A stretch of 64,000 nt of DNA, taken from NCBI RefSeq assembly GCF_030369675.1, contig NZ_CP128477.1, forward strand, positions 62,001 through 126,000, written 5' to 3'. The notes under the pieces were generated by a model. It ran no database searches. It had not been told where the DNA came from and was given only the letters and a program-made list of their open reading frames with translations. A program made the translations under genes and the position numbers. Each line of letters opens with the position of its first letter. Position 1 is the first letter of the stretch. The stretch is from Peteryoungia algae (GTDB lineage Bacteria > Pseudomonadota > Alphaproteobacteria > Rhizobiales > Rhizobiaceae). This document shows, piece after piece, positions 58,809-64,000 of this stretch.

Positions 58809-59672
58809 TCAGCCCGATCGACCCTGCAGGTTCAGGACGTGACAGACCCGCGGCAAGAGGTCCGCCTCTTTCGGGAAACAGACGAAGAAGCCCTGCACGC
58901 TGTCGAAGCCGAGCTGTACGGCACTTTCCATCTGGTCCTCGTTTTCCACGCCGGCAGCCGTCACGATCATGCCGAGATCGTGGCAGAGGGCGATGACATG
59001 GCGCACGATCGCCTTGTCGACGGGACTGGTGAGCGCGCTGCGCATCAGCGAATGGTCGATCTTCAGGCGCTGGAAGCTGTGATTGCGCAGTGCCGAAAGC
59101 CCGGCATGGGTGGCGCCGAAATTGTCCATCGCAAGCGCAAAGCCGCAATAATGCAGCGCCTCGAGCGCCAGACTGACCGGCTTGGCAAGCGGGCCGTAAA
59201 AGGCAGGCTCGGCAACCTCGATCTCCAGCATGTCCGGCGTCAGGCCGAAGTCCTGCACCATGTCGGTCAGGCGCAGGGCAAAATCCCCCGCACACAGGTC
59301 GAAGGCCGTGGCATTGACGCTGATCCGACCGAAATCATGCCCCTCGGCCCTCCAGCGCGCCGCCTGGCGCAGCGTGGTCGAAAGCACGAAGTCGCGGATC
59401 GACAGCGACAGCATCGGATCGTGGAAGACGGAGCGGAAATCCTGCGCGGCCGCCAGCCGGTCAGGCCCCAGACGCCAACGCAGCAAGGTCTCGACGCTGT
59501 CCACTTCGCGCTGATCGACGGAATAGGTAGGTTGATAGGTGAGTTCGAAGCGACCGCGTTCAAGCGCGCGCTTTGCATTGTTGACCAGAACGATTTGATC
59601 CAGAGTGCTGTCCAAACTCGACCCCATGAACCCACAGGGCCATTGCCCGTGAATTGTATCAACACACATCAT
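58809..59672 (-). CDS. Degenerate EAL domain protein
   Basis: A 287-residue protein, or 272 from ATG 59627. It is a lone EAL domain: LTYQPTYSVDQREVDSVETL, ISVNATAFDL, IEVAEPAFYG, LKIDHSLM and VQGFFVCFP are recognisable, but DDFG has become MDNFG and the AEGVE block has become AAGVE, so metal and catalytic acids are lost. Probably no phosphodiesterase activity; such proteins may bind c-di-GMP or act through protein contact. Confidence 0.85.
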   Translation of the reverse strand: MMCVDTIHGQWPCGFMGSSLDSTLDQIVLVNNAKRALERGRFELTYQPTYSVDQREVDSVETLLRWRLGPDRLAAAQDFRSVFHDPMLSLSIRDFVLSTTLRQAARWRAEGHDFGRISVNATAFDLCAGDFALRLTDMVQDFGLTPDMLEIEVAEPAFYGPLAKPVSLALEALHYCGFALAMDNFGATHAGLSALRNHSFQRLKIDHSLMRSALTSPVDKAIVRHVIALCHDLGMIVTAAGVENEDQMESAVQLGFDSVQGFFVCFPKEADLLPRVCHVLNLQGRSG

Positions 59673-59815
59673 ATATCAGGCTTAGTTGCTCGGAGGTGAA
59701 CAAAAACGCGGCGGAAACGGCGAGCTTTTGTCACTCAGTTCTTGTCGCCTGCGGAAAAAAGCAAGCGTCGGCAGAGCGGTGAGGCATCTGGAAACGATAG
59801 ATCTCGCGCGTCCTC

Positions 59816-61072
59816 TCAGGGCACCAGCGTTTGCGCGATCTTGAAGCGTTTCGTGGTCTCGCCCGCCTTGTCCCCCGGTTTTTCGAAATGAAACACGAAG
59901 GTTTGCACGGCCTCCAGCAGGCTGGTTGTTGCCATGAAACGTTGCCGGTGTGGTTTCTGATGCGGCTTGCCGATCTCGGCCAGCATGATGGCAATGTTGC
60001 GCTTCGGGTCCTTCAGTTCCGCTTCGGGAAAGCCGGTGCCCACCCCACCATTCTGGTTGAGCTGGAAGAGCCCGAAGCTGCGTTCGCCGTTCAGATTTTC
60101 CGCGGCGGGGTTCAGGCCCGATTCGGCGATTGCATTGGCAATGGCCGCGATCTGCTGGATCGCGCCGAAACCCGCCGCTGCGAATCCCTCCGCGATCAGG
60201 CTTGCGATCGCCCTGCGCGAGGCAGGGACATGGGGGGAGTTCAGGTTGATGCCTGTGGCGGGCAGGGCAGGGCCGAAGTGCTCATCGAGCTTGGCGATCA
60301 TCTTGTCCACCTCCTCGCGAACCGGTCCGCGGCTCGCCGCGAGCGCGGCCTCGAGGTGGTCTCCGACCAGGCCCAGCGAAGTCTTGCCATCGCGCGACAG
60401 AAGCGGCTTGTCGCGGCCATCCAGATTGGCGGCATCGATCTTTTCGGAGGCTGCCTTGCGCCGCGCCACATCGAGGATATCTGCGAGACCGGTTGCCGGT
60501 GTCGCAATGGCAAGTGCAGCGGCCTCTGTTCCCAGAACCTGGGCCAGCAGAAGTTCCGCCATGCTGGGCTGCCGCGAGAGCGTGTCGGCCAGCGCCCGCT
60601 GTCGGGTCGAGGCCATCGCTGCGAAGACCATCATCTGCGCGCGCCAGCGCGTGATATGGTCTGACGAATATTCGATCTTCCATTCGGGCTGGACCGCATT
60701 GAGCGACCATTCCTGTCTGGAAAATCCGATAGGGCCGAAACGTGAGCCGTCATCGGTCGCCCAGCCGGTGACATTGCTCCGAAGCTGGGCCACGGCCATC
60801 AGATAGAAGGCGTTGATGTCGAAAACGCCGGCCAGATCGACGCATTCCCAGGCGACCTCCTCGCGGCTGAGGGGACCGAGAGAATCAGACGCCTTGTCGA
60901 TGGCGCCGTCAGTGGTCCAGCCCTCCTGGCCGGTTTCCTTCACCCTGATCTTCGTCCAGGGCAATGTGCTGTCGTCCAGCACCTCGACCACCGTGCCATG
61001 TTTGAGCGCGGTTTCGGTCGGTGCACCGCCGGCCGTCTCCCGGAGTGTCCGATCTGCAATCATGATGGCCAT
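59816..61072 (-). CDS. SH3/lysozyme-fold protein (Phage_lysozyme2 type)
   Basis: A 418-residue protein. Residues about 5-55: SH3-like (KHGTVVEVLDDSTLPWTKIR, GQEGWTTDGAID). Residues about 300-390: lysozyme-like domain with catalytic-type Glu (about 317) in ANAIAESGLNPAAENLNG and GLFQLNQNGGVGTGF, as in phage tail-tip lysozymes. No Sec signal is visible, so it may be exported by another route or act on incoming material. AGGAGG lies 7 bases before ATG 61072. It follows a lipoprotein gene on the same strand. Confidence 0.82.
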   Translation of the reverse strand: MAIMIADRTLRETAGGAPTETALKHGTVVEVLDDSTLPWTKIRVKETGQEGWTTDGAIDKASDSLGPLSREEVAWECVDLAGVFDINAFYLMAVAQLRSNVTGWATDDGSRFGPIGFSRQEWSLNAVQPEWKIEYSSDHITRWRAQMMVFAAMASTRQRALADTLSRQPSMAELLLAQVLGTEAAALAIATPATGLADILDVARRKAASEKIDAANLDGRDKPLLSRDGKTSLGLVGDHLEAALAASRGPVREEVDKMIAKLDEHFGPALPATGINLNSPHVPASRRAIASLIAEGFAAAGFGAIQQIAAIANAIAESGLNPAAENLNGERSFGLFQLNQNGGVGTGFPEAELKDPKRNIAIMLAEIGKPHQKPHRQRFMATTSLLEAVQTFVFHFEKPGDKAGETTKRFKIAQTLVP

Positions 61073-61169
61073 GGCATGTCCTCCTGATGACATTTCTGCT
61101 GCGGATCGATCGTCGGTGCGGTCAGGTTCAGGGCCGGGGTGAAGGGTCTCGCAATTCCCCGGCCCGCTA

Positions 61170-62231
61170 TCAGCGAGACTGTTCTCCCGCGTCGAAAGCA
61201 TCCCTGACGCCACGTTGCGCGCAGGTTTTCCCGGCGGCGAGGTCCGCCTCCTCGGTCAGCATCTCGACTTCGGCACTGTTGATGCCAGTCGCCTCCGTAT
61301 CTGGCCGCAAGACGTTGCGGCCCAATAGAAACTGCCGGATCGCCTGATCCGTGGCAGGTCCCGGCTGCCCGTCGCTCGGCACGCAGACAAGCGCCTGGAT
61401 GCGCTTCAGTCTTTCGGTGGAAATCAGCGCGCTGAACCGGGGCACGTCGCGGCGCGGGCCCTGCGGCGGCAGGGGTGTCGTGGCGCTTGCCGGCTCCTGA
61501 AGGGCTGCGGCGACCTCGGGATCGCGCTCGCTTCCGACCTTGACGCCGACACTGCTGGCGCCCGGGGCGCTCACCGGCACGGCGGTTGCCGCTCCGACAT
61601 GCTCCACGAGCGAGGCCTCGATGGTCGCCGGCAGGCAGAGGTCGAGATAGCCGCGAACATATCCATAGGCAGACGCCGGTCCGTTGATCCCCGACTTCTG
61701 CTGTGCCGCCCCTTCGCGATAGGCACGCGACAGCTTGGCCACGAAGGACTTCGTCGTCGCTGGCGGCAGTTGGTAGAGATAGGTGCCGCTGACAATGTCG
61801 GTGAGGCTGGAGGCGAGCCCGAAGGCCTGCGCAACCACCGCCATGGAAAGCTGGGAGGCCTTGGTTGCAAAGAGAATGGCATTTGTCGTCTGCCCGCCGA
61901 CCGAAAGCGTCGACCGGATTGCGTCCTTGCGCCTGTTCAACTTGAAGAGACGATCGAAATAGGCCGAGCAGGCATCGTCGACATAGTTGAAGCCGGCGAG
62001 CGTCACGTCATACCATCCCGCCTCCACATTTCCGTACCCGGCATCCCGGCGAAGCCCGTCCAGCACGGTTGAGCGGTTGCTGCTGGCCGCCTCGACGCTC
62101 GGGCCCTGCAGGACAGGCGCGATCCCGTCAGCCAGATCCACAGCACCATTGCATCCGCCGAGACAGAGCGGAATCAGTGCAAAAGTGAAGCGTGCGCGCG
62201 GTCGCGTGACCGCTCGAGAATGAGCCATCAT
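61170..62231 (-). CDS. Lipoprotein with C-terminal peptidoglycan-binding-like region
   Basis: A 353-residue predicted lipoprotein (lipobox LGGC near residues 24-27). The middle has no domain I recognise (VDDACSAYFDRLFKLNRRKD, SLTDIVSGTYLYQLPPATTK). The C-terminal LKRIQALVCVPSDGQPGPAT and AIRQFLLGRN resemble PG_binding_1 repeats. It lies 97 bases upstream of the lysozyme-fold gene, so the pair may act on the cell wall together. Confidence 0.75.
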   Translation of the reverse strand: MMAHSRAVTRPRARFTFALIPLCLGGCNGAVDLADGIAPVLQGPSVEAASSNRSTVLDGLRRDAGYGNVEAGWYDVTLAGFNYVDDACSAYFDRLFKLNRRKDAIRSTLSVGGQTTNAILFATKASQLSMAVVAQAFGLASSLTDIVSGTYLYQLPPATTKSFVAKLSRAYREGAAQQKSGINGPASAYGYVRGYLDLCLPATIEASLVEHVGAATAVPVSAPGASSVGVKVGSERDPEVAAALQEPASATTPLPPQGPRRDVPRFSALISTERLKRIQALVCVPSDGQPGPATDQAIRQFLLGRNVLRPDTEATGINSAEVEMLTEEADLAAGKTCAQRGVRDAFDAGEQSR

Positions 62232-62419
62232 GTCCCCCAGACGCTGGCGTCAGCCCGCATCCATCTGCGTTTGTCTGAATGACAACCGCCACCGGAAGTG
62301 GAGGATACATGAAGTTACACGCAAGTAAATACTGCGTGCATTTGTTGCGATTATGTAATCAAGGGTTGCATGCGCTTGCGCGGCCACGCAAAGGCAAAAA
62401 CGGGTGTTATCTTCAGAGC

Positions 62420-63982
62420 TTACCGCTTCAGGCTGCCGAGAATCCCGCGCACCAGCGCCCGCCCGACGGATGACGCGACGGAGCGGGCCGCGCTCTTCAT
62501 CGCAGCCTCGATGACGCTCTCGCGCTGATAGCCGGAGCGGCGCTTGGTCGTCGTGCGGCCGGAGGATGTCTCCGTCGGCTCGTCGCCGAAACCGGGAAGC
62601 GTCCAGCGACCGGCAGCGCTGTCTCCGCCTGCTGCCTTCTCCTCCGCCGCCTGGCGCGCCGCCTCGGCATCGGCGGCCTTCTTCGCCCGCGCCATCAGGA
62701 TCTCGTAAGCCGATTCCGAATCGAGATCGACGTCGTACTGCCCGGCGACCGGCGAGAGGTTCATCACCTTTTGACGTGTTGCATCGTCGATCGGCCCGAC
62801 CTTGCCGGAAGGCGGACGGATCAGCGTGCGCTCGACCATGGAGGGAATGCCCTTGGCTTCGAGTGTGGAGACAAGCGCCTCGCCGATGCCGAGCTGGGAG
62901 ATCGCATCGGCACAGTCGAAGGCCGGATTGGGCCGGAACGTGTCTGCCGCCGTCTTCACCGCCTTCTGCTCACGCGGCGTATAGGCACGCAGTGCATGCT
63001 GCACCCGGTTGCCAAGCTGGGCGAGCACGGTTTCGGGCACGTCGAGTGGGTTCTGCGTAACGAAGTAGACGCCGACGCCCTTCGAGCGGATCAGGCGCAC
63101 AACCTGCTCGACCCGCTCGAGCAGCACTTTCGGCGCATCATTGAAGAGAAGATGAGCCTCGTCGAAGAAGAAGACCAGCTTCGGCTTGTCGAGATCGCCC
63201 ACTTCGGGCAGTTCCTCGAACAGTTCCGAGAGCAGCCAGAGCAGGAAGGTCGCGTAAAGTCGCGGATTCATCATCAGCTTGTCGGCAGCCAGGATGGAAA
63301 TCGCACCGCGCCCGTCATTCGTCGTGCGCATGATGTCGGTGACCTTGAGCGCCGGTTCACCGAAGAAATTCTCCGCCCCCTGCTGTTCGAGGATCAGCAA
63401 GCCCCGCTGCAGCGTGGCGATCGATGCCTTGGAGATGAGGCCGAACTGGCTGGACAATTCCGTCGCATGCTCGGCCATATAGGTCAGAAGCGCCTGCAGA
63501 TCCTTGAGATCCATCAGCGGCAGCCCGCCTTCGTCGGCGATCTTGAAAGCGATGTTGAGCGCGCCTTCCTGGGCCTCCGAGGCATTCATCAGGCGCGACA
63601 GAAGCAGCGGCCCCATCTCGGCCACGGTGGTGCGCACCCGGTGGCCTTTCTCGCCGTAGAGATCCCAGAAGATGACGGGGAATTCGGCTGGCGCAAAATC
63701 AGTGAAACCGATCTGCTCCGCGCGCTGGGTGATCCAGTCCTTCGGTTCGCCCATGGCGGCAATGCCGGAGAGGTCGCCCTTGATGTCGGAGGCGAAGACC
63801 GGCACGCCGGCCTCGGAGAAGCTTTCCGCCAGCACCTGCAGCGTCACAGTCTTGCCGGTGCCGGTGGCCCCGGTCACGATCCCATGGCGGTTGCCGTATT
63901 TCAAAGCCAGATATTCGGCCTTGTTCAGGCTGTCGTCCGGATTGCGGCTGGTGCCGAGATAGAGCGAACCTTCTTGCAGCAT
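62420..63982 (-). CDS. HerA-like ATPase of the DUF853/YjgR family
   Basis: A 520-residue P-loop ATPase. Walker A GATGTGKT lies at residues 38-45, Walker B at LVFFFDEAHLLF, and QNPLDVPETVLAQLGNRVQH is a family block. The C-terminus carries an Ala/Glu-rich helix (KKAADAEAARQAAEEKAAGG) and a final basic RGILGSLKR. Related HerA-type helicases move DNA; the role of this group is not settled. It begins 18 bases before the window end. Confidence 0.93.
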   Translation of the reverse strand: MLQEGSLYLGTSRNPDDSLNKAEYLALKYGNRHGIVTGATGTGKTVTLQVLAESFSEAGVPVFASDIKGDLSGIAAMGEPKDWITQRAEQIGFTDFAPAEFPVIFWDLYGEKGHRVRTTVAEMGPLLLSRLMNASEAQEGALNIAFKIADEGGLPLMDLKDLQALLTYMAEHATELSSQFGLISKASIATLQRGLLILEQQGAENFFGEPALKVTDIMRTTNDGRGAISILAADKLMMNPRLYATFLLWLLSELFEELPEVGDLDKPKLVFFFDEAHLLFNDAPKVLLERVEQVVRLIRSKGVGVYFVTQNPLDVPETVLAQLGNRVQHALRAYTPREQKAVKTAADTFRPNPAFDCADAISQLGIGEALVSTLEAKGIPSMVERTLIRPPSGKVGPIDDATRQKVMNLSPVAGQYDVDLDSESAYEILMARAKKAADAEAARQAAEEKAAGGDSAAGRWTLPGFGDEPTETSSGRTTTKRRSGYQRESVIEAAMKSAARSVASSVGRALVRGILGSLKR

Positions 63983-64000
63983 GCGGACGTGTCTCCCATT

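Noticed and set aside
1..64000. tRNA, rRNA, insertion sequence or prophage genes
   Set aside because: None recognised by eye on either strand; a tRNAscan or Infernal run would be needed to exclude a tRNA formally.

Overview
The window is GC-rich, densely coding and typical of an alphaproteobacterial chromosome, most likely Rhizobiaceae. The evidence is an lpiA-acvB pair, a betIBA choline operon without an adjacent betC, a TIGR03808-type Tat repeat protein, an ohrR/ohr pair, a Rhizobium etli-type L-asparaginase, a host-attachment protein, and an S21/cold-shock neighbourhood. I saw no rRNA, tRNA, CRISPR array, insertion sequence or prophage. All family names come from recognising the sequence by eye; no database search was run.

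Layout. 1-2.1 kb: a tandem array of five almost identical genes for a small secreted protein, plus a diverged sixth; hairpins with paired base changes lie between the copies. 2.6-5.5 kb: a sulfate-binding protein and a SulP permease, with structured flanking DNA. 5.5-10.9 kb: small envelope proteins, a divergent bdcR/bdcA pair, a DUF2161 nuclease-fold protein, a CNNM/CBS membrane protein and a stand-alone Ada zinc domain. 10.9-13.9 kb: a TRAP transporter. 14.3-18.4 kb: a lipoprotein hydrolase and the lysyl-phosphatidylglycerol pair lpiA (short form)-acvB. 18.4-22.4 kb: betI-betB-betA with a clear BetI-type operator.

22.7-31.6 kb: an EAL-CBS-GGDEF protein, an acetyltransferase, a large flagellin with a duplicated central unit, a quinone oxidoreductase, a diguanylate cyclase, a proteasome-like Ntn hydrolase with Thr1/Asp17/Lys33 spacing, and a hydroxyacid dehydrogenase. 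31.6-46.3 kb: a possible sRNA with a 24-residue ORF, an asparaginase, a polysaccharide acetyltransferase/flippase pair, a DeoR regulator diverging from a nucleotide-handling protein, a GAF-GGDEF-EAL protein, a Tat-exported repeat protein and two L,D-transpeptidases. 46.3-54 kb: a class A beta-lactamase with an overlapping secreted partner, ohrR/ohr, a MarR-controlled DUF899/DUF1579/VOC group, rpsU and a cold-shock gene whose ribosome binding site sits in a hairpin loop. 54-64 kb: a frameshifted secreted-protein gene, a fatty acid desaturase, a WYL regulator, a LysE exporter, brnA with an amber-interrupted brnT, YnfA, a degenerate EAL protein, a lysozyme-fold protein next to a lipoprotein, and a HerA-like ATPase.

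Themes. Many genes serve the envelope or stress responses: cationic lipid synthesis, peptidoglycan cross-linking, peroxide and osmotic stress, beta-lactam hydrolysis. Four encode cyclic-di-GMP domains, and BdcA is a reported c-di-GMP binder in E. coli. The strongest candidates for something undescribed are the tandem small-protein array with its covarying hairpins, the orphan proteasome-like enzyme, and the small-ORF/terminator transcript near 32.7 kb.
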